Shown: piece after piece, positions 33,290 to 45,896 of the stretch
Position numbering within the stretch: position 1 is the first letter of the stretch
Layout of the letters: each line of letters starts with the position of its first letter
Assembly: GCA_017165825.1 (NCBI GenBank)
Contig: CM029369.1
Coordinates: 20,168,555-20,232,554, forward strand
Reading direction: 5' to 3'
Origin: Hepsetus odoe
Taxonomy: Eukaryota > Chordata > Actinopteri > Characiformes > Hepsetidae
DNA length: 64,000 bases
The notes under the pieces: model-generated
What the model was told of the DNA's origin: nothing
What the model saw: only the letters and a program-made list of their open reading frames with translations
The model's database searches: none
Made by a program: the position numbers and the translations under genes

Positions 33290-34060
33290 CTAAAAATAAC
33301 CTTTCTTGGCTTGGTAAAATTTTATATTGAACAATTTATTTACATTATGGAGATAGTTTAAAATGATTGATTATTTTGTTCTTTAAAAAATATATATTTT
33401 AAAACTTAAAGCAACAGGTAGAGTGAATAGAGTCATTTGTTCAAACAATAGATATCACAATGCATTTTTGTCACTATTCTTGCAAAAAATTCAAATGTTA
33501 AGGTATAATTGTAGGTGCAAAGGAAGCGTCTACATATATAGAAACATTTGCAGATTTAAAAAATGAATACAGTTTTGCTTGTTAATTAATAATAAATGTG
33601 TTTTATTATTACTATTATATTATTATTACTGAAATCATTTGTTTTATGGTGTATTAAAAATATTATTTGTTTCATTAATGTTTAAAACATTAAAAATCAC
33701 ATGTTCTTCAAGATAGCCATGGTGTACAAATCTAGCAAAAAGCAGTTATAAACACTATATTAGTATTTCTTTCAAAATCGTGGCATTAATATTATAAGAT
33801 GTATGCAACCATGTTTTATACAAGTTAAGGTTCTAAAGGTTTTGTAAAAACTGTTTTAAAAAAAACCTTCATAGCTACGTTAACCAGCTCTGATATGAAA
33901 TGTTTACATATGTATATAAATATATTTTTGTTTATTGAATTTGGACATTAATTACAGTTTAGTAAGTTTAGTAAGTAACTTATAATTAATATTAATATTA
34001 TGTTGTAGATATAATTTATCCCAAAATCTGAAAATGAAATGGTTAGTTATACCAAAATTC
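33290..34060. other. Very AT-rich segment
   Basis: Roughly three-quarters or more A+T over 770 bases, with many AATAT, TTATTA and TTTAAAA words. It could be a matrix-attachment or easily unwound region, but base composition is the only evidence. Confidence 0.45.
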
Positions 34061-34891
34061 TAATTTCTGCTTTTGCACGTCTCCTCTTGTGATCTTGTGA
34101 TCACCAGTCCTGTCCTTTCAGGGGCTGCAGGGTTGGTGACCACTGCTTAATGGCTATATATAGAGGAAAACATCAGATGGAACAACAGGTCTAATTAAAC
34201 ATTTAAATAATAAATCCATTTTTAATGCAATTTTTGATTTTAATGCAATTTTTGAGTAGTGAAAAATCTGAGAGCCATAAAAATAAAAGCTCATTACTGA
34301 ATATTACTATGACTGCCTCAGACAAATGAGAAAATAGGTCAAATGTGATTCAAACATAAATATAATGTGCGTCTAATATTGTGTTACAGCATGAAATAGA
34401 AATGACTCCCTCCTTCAAATGCTATGATCTTGAGGACTTGTGATTGGTTGTTGATTACTTGAAGGTAAGCAGGTTAAAAACATCAGCATAAATTCACAGT
34501 TGATGGATAGATAAATCTGACTCGATATGAGATGTAATATATCATTGCTGTGCCATTCAGACATTCCCTGCTGTTTGCAGAGGTTGATGGTGTTTGGTAA
34601 ACATAGGGGATCCTGTTCCATTTGGCAAACTGAAACCCTTACCCACAGAATTTCAATGCCATTTTCACTACTTCATGTTTTGTCCTGTCTGAAGCTATGG
34701 TTCTGGAAAATGTATGTGCGTGCAACAGATGTGGGAGCAGAGCTGCAATTACGTTTGTTTATCTATTTGTGAAAGCTATGAAAAAAATATGTATTCAGTT
34801 CTGGAAAAAACTCTGAAGCACAAACAGAAAGCTATGGATTTGACATGCTGATCCAGATAAATCACGAGCACCTCAGCCTTCCGGATAATCA
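34061..34891. other. Unique non-coding DNA
   Basis: A small tandem duplication (ttttaatgcaatttttga, twice) lies at 34219-34255. No gene was recognised. Confidence 0.55.
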
Positions 34892-35219
34892 TTCACCCAT
34901 TATCTAAGCCACTTATCTTAAACAGGGTTGCAGGGGTGCTGGAGCCCCAGTGCTCATGAGGAAGACAGAGAAACACCCTGGACAAGTTGCTAATCCATTG
35001 CATGGGATACACATAGACAAACAGACACAAAAATAGGCCCACACCTTGGGGTGATTTAGCATCTCCTTCGCTGTTGTCTTTGGTTTGTGGGAGGAAAATG
35101 AAACTCCTGGCAGAAACCCACACAGACACATGGAGAACATGTAAACTCCCCAAAGAAGGGTTCTACAGCCACTCTAACCAGAAATTGATTGCTGTGAGGT
35201 GACAACGCTAACCACCTTA
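34892..35219 (-). mobile_element. Composite SINE, minus strand, long-body type
   Basis: Read on the minus strand: a tRNA-like start (aaggtggttagcgttgtcac), a middle region with ggagtttacatgttctcc, tgtgtgggtttctg and ttttcctcccaca, then a 3' tail with acttgtccagggtg, ccagcacccctgcaacc and gataagtggc. This order matches a widespread teleost SINE with a long body. The 3' tail is homologous to that of the type A SINEs at 3314 and 20399. No target duplication was found and substitutions are many, so it is an old copy. Confidence 0.85.
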
Positions 35220-36434
35220 TGCAATTTTTGTTAGACTTAACAAGTTTTGTTAGAAAAGAGGAAAAAGAAAAAATGCTACTGTCATGCTTCATATTCACTT
35301 GTGAAATGATGCCCCCCACCTGTACCAAGACTATTTCCATTCTCCCCAAATCTCACAGATGCATACCAAGCAGTCCGTGCACATTTCCATTTGCTTCCAA
35401 AGGCAATCCATTCCTTGCTATGCCTTCGCATGTTTTGCATTCACCAAAGGAGCGTTAAAAACACTGCTGTTTGGGCCAAACTTTGTAATTTGATGCCTGC
35501 AACTTTCACAAAACTTTTGCTTCACCTCAAGACTGAACTTTAAGGTGAGCGAGGAGGGGGGAAAAGTACATAATTCCAAGGTAATAACGCCCGCGAAGAG
35601 ATATTAAATTTAATCTAGTCGACCGTGGCACAGAGTGAACTTTGGAAGGTCATCGGCAAGTAAATGGAAGGCATCGTTTCGCATAACACTCCCCACCTGA
35701 TCTGTGACAACACCACTTAGCATGTCATGCTGCTGACAAGTGGGCATCAGCTCCTATTACCGCTGCCCACGTCACAGGTGTCAAGCAGCTTTTCAAACCA
35801 CCAGGCTTGCCAGGCCAAATGAAAGCCAGTGACAGACACGGTTACTGTCATAGGACAGACTGGGGCTCTATGTGACCCGTACCCATTAGAACTAAGAAAA
35901 CAGAGCGAGGAGGAAAGCTGTGGGAGAAAAGATACAATAATAAAGTTTCATTTGGGTAGTCTCTCAAAGAGCCGAGGGACAATTAAGCTCCCCATTTTCT
36001 CTGCCCCTAAAGGCCTGGGCTCAGGCAGTTAAGTCATTTCAGAGACATCCTGCACCTGTAAAATTGCTGCACTCCTCTGAATTATGGAGGGGGTGGTGTG
36101 GGAGGGCAAAAATAAGCTTGTCTTTAACCCCTGACCTCAGTGCAGTTTACAAAGTGTAAAACTGGTGGCAGTGGAAGATGCAGCTGTACTTATGAAGAAG
36201 ATGAAATAAGGGTGAGGGAAGAAAACTATTGTCACATGGATTTCTTTGTAGCTTTGACAGAGAGTAGAGTGGGCAGTGGGCAAACAAACCAATTTTACAG
36301 CTTTTTATTTCTTTGTAGATCAGTCACAAGGACTGTTCATTATATGTAACATAACTAATCCTATATTGATCCTCTAGTTTTCAGTATTCAGTCTTTTCCC
36401 CTTTCTTTAAACACATACACACCACACTTACAAG

Positions 36435-36435
<1 letters not shown>
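35220..36435. promoter_or_regulatory. Candidate conserved non-coding block (35470-36060)
   Basis: GC-balanced, repeat-free sequence with TAAT-type cores (ttaaatttaatctag) and a ggtcatcggcaag patch. No coding signature. Flanks are ordinary unique DNA. Confidence 0.28.
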
Positions 36436-38059
<1,624 letters not shown>

Positions 38060-38325
38060 CATGATTAATACCCCTATCACTTTCTAAACGCCTGCCTGCC
38101 TGCCCAGAGCAGACCAGTGTTTGCCTTTCAGAAATATTGCTCCATTTATGAGGGGGAAGCTTTTCTCTTGCAAGAAAGAAGCATTCTTTAATTTGATAAT
38201 TAGCCGCAGCAGTCTTTTTTTGTTGAGGAAAAAAAAAGGATTGGCCTCATTAGCTTTAATTAGGTTGGCCTGACAAAGCAAACCTCTTGATCTAATTAAT
38301 CTTATTTTAATTTAATTGTCAAATT
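38060..38325. promoter_or_regulatory. Candidate enhancer with clustered homeodomain cores
   Basis: At least five TAATT/ATTAG-type cores lie between 38185 and 38325 (tttaatttgataattagc, cattagctttaattagg, ctaattaatc, tttaatttaattg), within a sequence free of transposons. Clustering of such cores is typical of developmental enhancers but also arises by chance in AT-rich DNA. Confidence 0.33.
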
Positions 38326-41300
38326 TCTTAGTGCTTTCACTCCTAAAACTGAAAGAATGGAGTAAAACTACTCAAGTGTGGTTTGCTTTTCGGTTGGAAA
38401 TCTCACTGACATATTCAAATTGGCAAAACGTTTCTTTAGCCTTACTATATATATATTGACATATGACATAAAGGTTTCAATTAAAATGTAACTTAAATTT
38501 CTTTAGGTAAATGTAATTTTCTTTCAGCAAAAAGTCAATTTTGAAAAGTCCAAATTTTAATTCTTAAGGTCTGCACTGTTAGAATTAATGAATTGAAAAT
38601 GCAGCCCTTATGATTTGAACCTTGCAATTTTATATGAAGCAATTAATTGTTGAGCCCTGCTATATATACACATATTTCTTACTTCTTTCACCCTTCTTGA
38701 TATTCATCACTCAGATATGTACTTTAATGTATACCAGTTAAATGGCTACATTCAAAGTAATGGTACAATCCACTGATTTACTTTATCGGTTTATCAGAGG
38801 CTTTCATATTAAGCTGTAGTCAGACTATGAAAGCTTTTACTGTGAGGTTCAAGCACAAAATTCTCAATAAAGCATCTCGAGGCATAACGAACTGTGCTGC
38901 TTTTATAATTTTAAAGCCAGGATCATCAGTTTCGTCATGCATCTACAGGGCAGCTCATTAGTTAGCTGAAGTTTACGCGAAACCTTTCTTTTGTACTTGC
39001 CTTAAGTCATCTTGAAGTCAACAACAACAACAAACAATAAAAATAATAATAAAGAAAAAATGAAAATCATGCCACAATATTTTATTATTTTTAATAACAA
39101 TTAAATAAGTATTTGAAGTGCATCGCAAATGTTTAGTTTTGCTAGTATGAGTGTGCATGATTTTAGTAATTGATATATGCCAACAAATGTATCATTTTTA
39201 ATAGAATTTTTTATAGTAAAATGTTTTCCTTTTTAAATTGCATGTGATTATTACACAATAATATTTGATAATTTAGTGTCATTTTTCATTTTTCATTTTT
39301 ATATGTTATTACTAGACCCTGGAATTTAATGTTTCTTTTACAGTTGAAAAGAAAAATTAAAACACATGATAGAAGCTCTGATTTAATGTCCACATATAGT
39401 ATAGGACTCCTAATGCTACTGTACTCTACTGCCTGCCTTGGCTTTGTAAAATTAAGCAATGACTCCTCTTCAGCCTGTCTTGTGCACCCAGCCAAAAAAA
39501 AAAGATGAACTATCAGTTGTTCACTACTGGAAATAATTATCATATTGTCCCAGAAATTCTATATCAGTGTATTCCTAATCTCAACATGTAGCAAACCAGA
39601 AAATGTGAGTTTATCCTCTGAGCTGTGTGTATCCTCTGAGCAGTGTGTGTGCCTGTCTGGGGGGGCTGTTTGAGAGTGCTACGCATGGTTGAGCAGCACT
39701 GCAGACATCTGCCCACTAATGAGCTCATTGTTGTGATAGGTGTTTGCTTTAGCCCAGAGAGGGGCCGTTGTAATCCACTGCATCGCTGAAAGGAGTCACT
39801 CTTACCAATCTCTGGCCTGTTCCTTCTAGCTCTGCTTTGACTGAACCAGTGGGAGATAGCTTGCAGCCCCTCAGGAGAGTCTTAGCCTGCCACAGCGTGC
39901 CCTCCACAGCAGGGCTATCTGCATAGGGCCACCTGCTGATGGATGCCTAGCCTTTGTGTGGCTGTCTACACAGCCTGAGCGGATTCAATTTTCTCCATCC
40001 CTGGGGAGCAAAGCCTTCAGGGTGGACAAGCTGGCCTCTGTCAGACCCTCGGATGGAGGACTAGGGGCAGTTAAAGACACTCTTAACGCTGAGCAGGTCA
40101 AACAAGAGCCTGGTCTGTCTGGTGCCACTAGCACTATGCTGTTCCACTTGGCAGATATCTAGCTATGCTGTACTTTTGATGAGCTTCTCATCCTTCATTG
40201 CCTTTTTGAGTACATTAAGTTTTTATTATTCTGTAAAAGTCTCATGGTATCTGATAAGGGATTAAGCTGTAGGATTTCCAATAGTATTGATCTGACTAAA
40301 AAGCTGTATCAAAGGCTGTGGCTCATTTACTTACATATACAAGCAATGAAGATGTCTGGAGACTTTTGTGCAGAATGCTACATTTGTGTTAGGTTGTTTG
40401 GATGGAGACTGAATGATTCATTGAACAAAAACTGATATTTTCATTTACCATCAATTTTGGTGAATAAGATACATTGCTTTGCCGTTTAAGCCCATGCTAA
40501 AGGATATTTTTTAATGATGAAACTGTGTAACCTTAGTTGTAGAAATACCAGATGTTTTTAACAATCTGTTATTTTACAGTATTCCACAGTTAGAGTTCCA
40601 AAAAAGAAAAAAAAAAAAAGAAAAATATACAGACAGTACATTCGCAAAATACATAATGTATAATGCCAAAGTAAAAAGGCATTTTTTTTTTGGTCATTTT
40701 TGTGTGTATTTTTCCTTTCAGTATGTACTCCCTCATGATATGCTGTAATGCAGAAACTAAATAGGCAGCTTGTAGATCATCAAATATAAATAAGAAGGGA
40801 GAAGCAGAAATGTCACCTGTCCATCATTGAGTCCAATTCGCCATATCAACTGGAAAGGCCTCATGTAACATACCGTGGCAGATAACTGACAGCAAACTGT
40901 GACCTTCACCTGACTATGCTGTGCCATCAAATGAAGCGAATTTTTAGGGGCTCTGCAGTGCCCTTTGTCTAATGTCAATAGTCTTGATCTATGGCTGTAC
41001 TGACACCTGTCTTACCACATCCATTTGTGTCTAGGTTGTCAGGTTCTTCTCATGTTCTTTCAGCTTTGGTAGATGTGTGAAGTCCGACATCACCTGCTTC
41101 TCAATCAGAAATATGATTGATTGATGGAGCTGTCAGAAGTGTTGTGTAACAGTTCACACATGTCTGGTTAAAATAGACTACAGTGCTTCAGAAGCTGCTG
41201 TCAGATTTGTAGAAATTATAATAAAATGTCAATTGTATTTAGTGTCTAATATACCCATCTTAAATAATATAGATGTTAGATCCTAGTTGGATTGAAAAAT

Positions 41301-43029
41301 AGATGCATGCATGCTTTAAAATAATACTGTATGTTCCTGCTTCTGTAGAATGGCTTTTACCTATAATAAAATAAACTGTAGCAATAACCTTAGGTTATAA
41401 CAGCCTTGTTCTAATTGACATATGGGTAAATATTCCATTATTTGCTGTGGAAAAGATGTTTTCAAGTTTTGTTTTTTTTTTTTTGTAAGTGTGGAGGCAC
41501 ATTTTCTTCTTGCTTTCTCTTCAGGTTCTGGCCTGTTTGAAATAATGAGTACTGACCTATTAAAATTCTAATCTATAATTTGATAGTAACCCTTCTGTTG
41601 GTTTTTTGGTAATATTTTTTGACTGTATGTAACTGCAGTAAAGGCAGAAGATTAGATGGTAAGGATGAGAGGTAATAAACATAAGACATTTTCTAGTGAC
41701 GAGCAGTAGAAGCTGTATATTATGCAATGTTTTAGTGTGATGTAATTTCTACAGAAATCTCTTATCTCATGTGAATCATTTATAAACTTTATAGACATAC
41801 TGTCTGAACATGGAAATCTTGGACATGTCTGGTAAAGGTTACCCTGTCCATTTAGTGCTTACTTTTTATGTTACTTGTCAATATCAGGCCTGGTTTCACA
41901 GAATGGTTAAGGCTATTAATAATTACACTCTCTACTGCAGGCATGAGTACACCAGATTCCCTACTGATGTGCACTGAATGGCAAGTAATGGTTTTTAGCC
42001 ATTACAGTGCACTGCTCCTGAAAGTAATAAGAAAAGTTATTGTTGTTTCAGCAGGAACAGTGTTATTCACTGTCTGCCTTTTCTAAGCTATGTCTCCCAG
42101 TTTGTAAGCTAAATTGTCAGAGTTGGGCTGGATCCTGCAGCGAAGTGAACTGTTCAAATCATGCTGAAGAGGATGGTCCTTTCATTATATTCCCAGTGGG
42201 CCATGTCCCATCTGTCTGATGACTGAGAATGAACTGAGGTTGGCAGAGATGATGCAGATGGGTGGGCACGTGTACTTTGTTTAAACATTAAAGCGGCTCT
42301 GCTGTGACTGTAAGCTTTGTTTTGGGTGCTGTGTTGGCAAGTCTGCTGCTAAATTGCGACCATTTTAGAGGAGTATAAAAAGACCTAAAGCGGCCAGCAG
42401 ATTCTCAAGGCAAGCTCTGTCCAACCTTTCACTCCCACAGCCTGTGCCGATGGAGCTACAGACGAGCGTTTGGTGAAGATAGATATGCAAACAATTGTTT
42501 CAGTATGCTCCCCCACAGTGAAAGCCCTTAGCTGTCATATCATATTTTCATGCTTCTCAGGGTTTTGAAATGTACTATATCTAATAATAATTTGCATGAG
42601 TTGTTTTCCCACAGAGACATAAAGAAGAGTTTGGTTGCCCCTAGTTATCCCCATTATAAATGCTATGATGTCCTGTGGACATGGGACATATGAAATTTAG
42701 TGCACTGAAATTGATTGGCTTTGTGCGCACGATACCATGCAATAGTAACATTAGGAGAGAGAATCTTTATAAGTCTCTTTTTATAAATAATCACAATCTG
42801 GGTTATTAAAAAAGTGGTCCTTTAGAGTCTCTAGTGAAAAGTTCATTCAATGGTTTTGAGCTGATAATAGCAGTCCACTTTGAGTGGGTGTAGCTTTAGT
42901 TAGTCTTGGTTAGTGGCAGCAGCTGATGCAGGTGACCTAAGATAACGTGGCTGGTCTGGAGTACAGGCGGGAAGATGAGTCTGATAATGGTGACGATGAT
43001 CTAGAAGACAGTGGATAATGGCTGGAGGA
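38326..43029. other. Unique non-coding DNA
   Basis: No gene or transposon was recognised in 4.7 kb. The part 39640-40160 is GC-balanced and CNE-like. A 21-bp imperfect tandem (atcctctgagc units) occurs near 39610-39645. Poly-A (40602-40619) and poly-T (41469-41484) runs are present. Confidence 0.5.
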
Positions 43030-43905
43030 CTATTCCAAAGATGGAGGGCTTTGAATTGAGGGCTCTTCCCCTGCTGTATTTTTCAAAACTCTGTTAATTA
43101 GTAGATAGCTAGCAACTTGCAATCTGAGTGAGCATGGAGGTTTGTAAGTAGAGAGATACTTGAGAGTGAGACCATTTAGGGCTTTAGAAATCAATAATTA
43201 TAATAGTAACAATTTTATAGTTGTTGCGGAATTTTAAAAAAATTAAAGAATTTGATTGGAAACTAATGAAGTCTCAATAATACAGGGCTAATATGACCAA
43301 ATTTTACAACCCAATGAGGATTTCAGCTGCAGCAATCTGGACTAACTGGAGTTTGTGAAGGTTTCTTCTGGAACATCATATTTGCGGGGCATTACAATAA
43401 TATATTCTTGAGGTGATAATAGTGCTTAGAAATTTTTCTCCACATTTCAGTGTTTGTGATAGATCCTGATTCCATGTCTACTAATAACTGAACCCAGAGG
43501 GAGCATATACAAGATGAATGGTAGCAGTCCTAGGAAAGAGCCTTGGGGGACTCCATCATTTATTTTTTTACAGACTGACATTTCACCTTTTACACTTACA
43601 GCTGTTAGTGATTGGTCAAACATGAAATAAACCATGAATGGGCTGTTCCTGGTATCCCAACCAGATTTTCTAGTCTGTGCAGTAAGATATTGTGTGCTTT
43701 GGTGTCAAATGCTGCACTAAAGTGGAGGAGGTCTAGTAAGGATATTGACGCTTTGTCGTATGCCTTTTGGCGATTGTTTACAATTTTTACAAGGGCTGTT
43801 TGGTGACATGATAGGCCTGTCTTCTCGTCAGTGGCAACATCTCCAAACCATATAGCATAGCTGGTCACACTACCGTCCTGTAAACCTTCCCTTTTTCTCT
43901 CGTTG
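43030..43905 (-). pseudogene. L2-type LINE reverse transcriptase remnant, minus strand
   Basis: Minus-strand translation gives, in order, an LSAAFDT-like segment followed by NILLHRLENLVGIPGTA (43868-43605), then GVPQGSFLGLLPFILYMLP (about 43550-43480). Downstream lie decayed patches resembling SRLDYCNA, 'SPVLLRLH' and 'FKALNGLTLKYLS' (about 43420-43130). This is the order of a CR1/L2-group non-LTR reverse transcriptase. The sequence jumps from the VPQGS motif region straight to the post-palm part, so the catalytic YADD motif and about 100 residues are deleted. Several stops and frameshifts occur. No endonuclease domain or 3' tail was seen. It is a dead fragment. Confidence 0.85.
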
Positions 43906-44433
43906 GTACCCGTCAGTCACAGATCAATGCTGTTTAAAAATAATAAGCTGCTTGGCTGTAAATTTTAGGGATGGAGGATCGGACCCCTTGCCTAATTTAT
44001 TTAATCATTCCTTACTTCTGGTTCAGCATAGTGGCTGGCCTTGATCAGGGGCATTGTTTTATTGGCCTTGCTCTAGGCTCCCACTTTATGTATTCATCTT
44101 CATTGGAAGGCATAGCTTTCAGCTCCAGCGCCTGTTGTTAAACAAACGCTGAGGGCAATCTTGCTGACCAGCCAGGTCTCTGCCAGAATGTGCGGCCTAA
44201 ATGAGAATTTTAGCAGACCAACACAATCAGGCTACGATTAGATTCCTCTTTCATGATCTTAAAAGGAAATGCAAAGGAGATTAGATAACATGTGGGCCAT
44301 AAGGCTCATTTGTCCTGCTTGGCGCTAAGTGTCTGGAGATGGCTAAATGCTTTAATTCCCTACTTGTGGAGAGCTCCTCGGGCCAACTTTAGCTATTGCT
44401 GAACTACACTAACAGCATTAACACATAACAAGG
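43906..44433. other. Unique non-coding DNA
   Basis: No gene was seen. The first ~60 bases may still be LINE-derived. From 44130 the texture becomes CNE-like. Confidence 0.5.
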
Positions 44434-44468
44434 TAAAAAAAAAAAAATAAATAAATAAATAAATAAAC
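44434..44468 (+). repeat. Poly-A plus (AAAT)n microsatellite
   Basis: A run of about 13 A is followed by five AAAT units. Confidence 0.9.
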
Positions 44469-45694
44469 AGTATGCTGAGCTTATCTCAGAAAGTTAGCCT
44501 CTGTGGGTGAATTCCTCTACACTGAAGCCTTCTCTATGTATTCCTATCGTGTTTAAACTTTGTTGTTAAGTAGGCATGGCAGTTTTTGAACCCACCAAGA
44601 AAGAGTTGTCCCTGTGCCAGCATTTTTGATTTGGAGATCAGCTCTGGCACGGTGCGGGCTCGCCAACCGCACTTATCTGACTGCCTCTAATAGACATGCT
44701 GGAATTAGAACAGGCAGAAAGCGTCTTAAATGGGAACCTTTGCAAGGCAGCTGCTCGCTAGTTCACAAGAGTACCAATAAATGGCAGCTACATAACTTCC
44801 CTTAATCAGATTGGAGCAATCAGCTTGAAAAATTTTCCCATATGGCGTGGTGAGAGGGAGTGAAGGCCGAGGGTTACTGCAAGGACACAGGCCACTCCAA
44901 GGTTAGCATGTCTGGCTACAATTAGCCACTCAGTAGAGAAATGGGAAGGATGCTTCAGGGAGCTATTGCTCTTCAGTCAATTGTAATTATTCTGTCAGGA
45001 TTGTGTGTTGAGAAAAGAAAAGTGTTGCTCTGTTTCGATTGTTTGCATGTACATTGCTTCTGCGATTTCTAGATGTGGCTCTAATGTCTCAAAATAATAC
45101 AGATCAGGCCTTCATGCTGTAAATTGAGCAGTTTTTGCTCATATCTTTCACTAGAAACCTGTTAACGTTATTAACAACAAACATTTGTCTTACTGAACGC
45201 ACATCAGAGCTGGCTGTCCAAAGATATGAAATCTATGTCTTCACCCATCTTATCTCAGAAGAAAGAAATGAGCAATCTGAGTCACTTGTCCATCAAACTC
45301 ACATCCTCCCTCCTCAACAAGTAATCCTGAGATCAGCTCTCGCTTGTCTCCACAGTGTTGCTTTTGGCTGTTTTAATCGAGTAAAGCCCCACTGCAGTGT
45401 TTGATTAAATGGCAATTACTTTTTCTCTGCAATCATAATGAAGTTATTCCCATATCCCAGATGTCAATAATCAGAAAGACTTTTCCCATTATATTTACGA
45501 CCCAAGTGTTTCATAAACGCTCACTCTTGTAGTAATTGCGATGTTGCTTATTTTTTCAGATTTATTGGTGATGAAATCTGACCACAAGCATTTTAAGTTG
45601 GCACCATCCTCGTTTTGAAGTGGATTTTGTTTGCTGTGGCAGAGAGCAGAAAAACAATGACACTTCCGTCCTGTGAGTTGAAGTGAGTCATCAG
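44469..45694. promoter_or_regulatory. Candidate conserved non-coding blocks
   Basis: Two GC-balanced, repeat-free pieces (44480-44900 and 45130-45560) contain TAAT cores and cgcacttatctgac-type patches. Short open frames on the plus strand match no protein. A regulatory role is inferred from texture only. Confidence 0.28.
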
Positions 45695-45896
45695 TGTTTA
45701 CATTTATGTAACATTTACTTCAATTACCAGACACTCTTATTCAGAGCGACTTCCCTTTCCTAATTACACAGATAGTCTCCATGGAGCATCTTGGGGTTCA
45801 GAGTTTTGCTGAGGAACCCAGTGATGGTTATGTTGGAGATGGGATTTGAACCTGCAACCTCATATGCAAGTGTCCCCCCACTGGACCACCACTGCA
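45695..45896 (-). mobile_element. tRNA-derived SINE, minus strand, type C
   Basis: On the minus strand it starts gcagtggtggtccagtgg (A-box region), has a B-box-like aggttcaaatccc, and ends with a distinctive tail (gtcgctctgaataagagtgt, then aaatgttacataaatgtaaa). The tail is a common teleost SINE 3' end, known from memory. The 3' tail differs from both type A and type B. Substitutions in the boxes suggest an old copy. Confidence 0.82.

Noticed and set aside
34090..34150. Fragment of a DNA transposon (minus-strand gtggtcaccaaccct)
   Set aside because: The similarity is one short phrase from memory, with no termini or further matching body.
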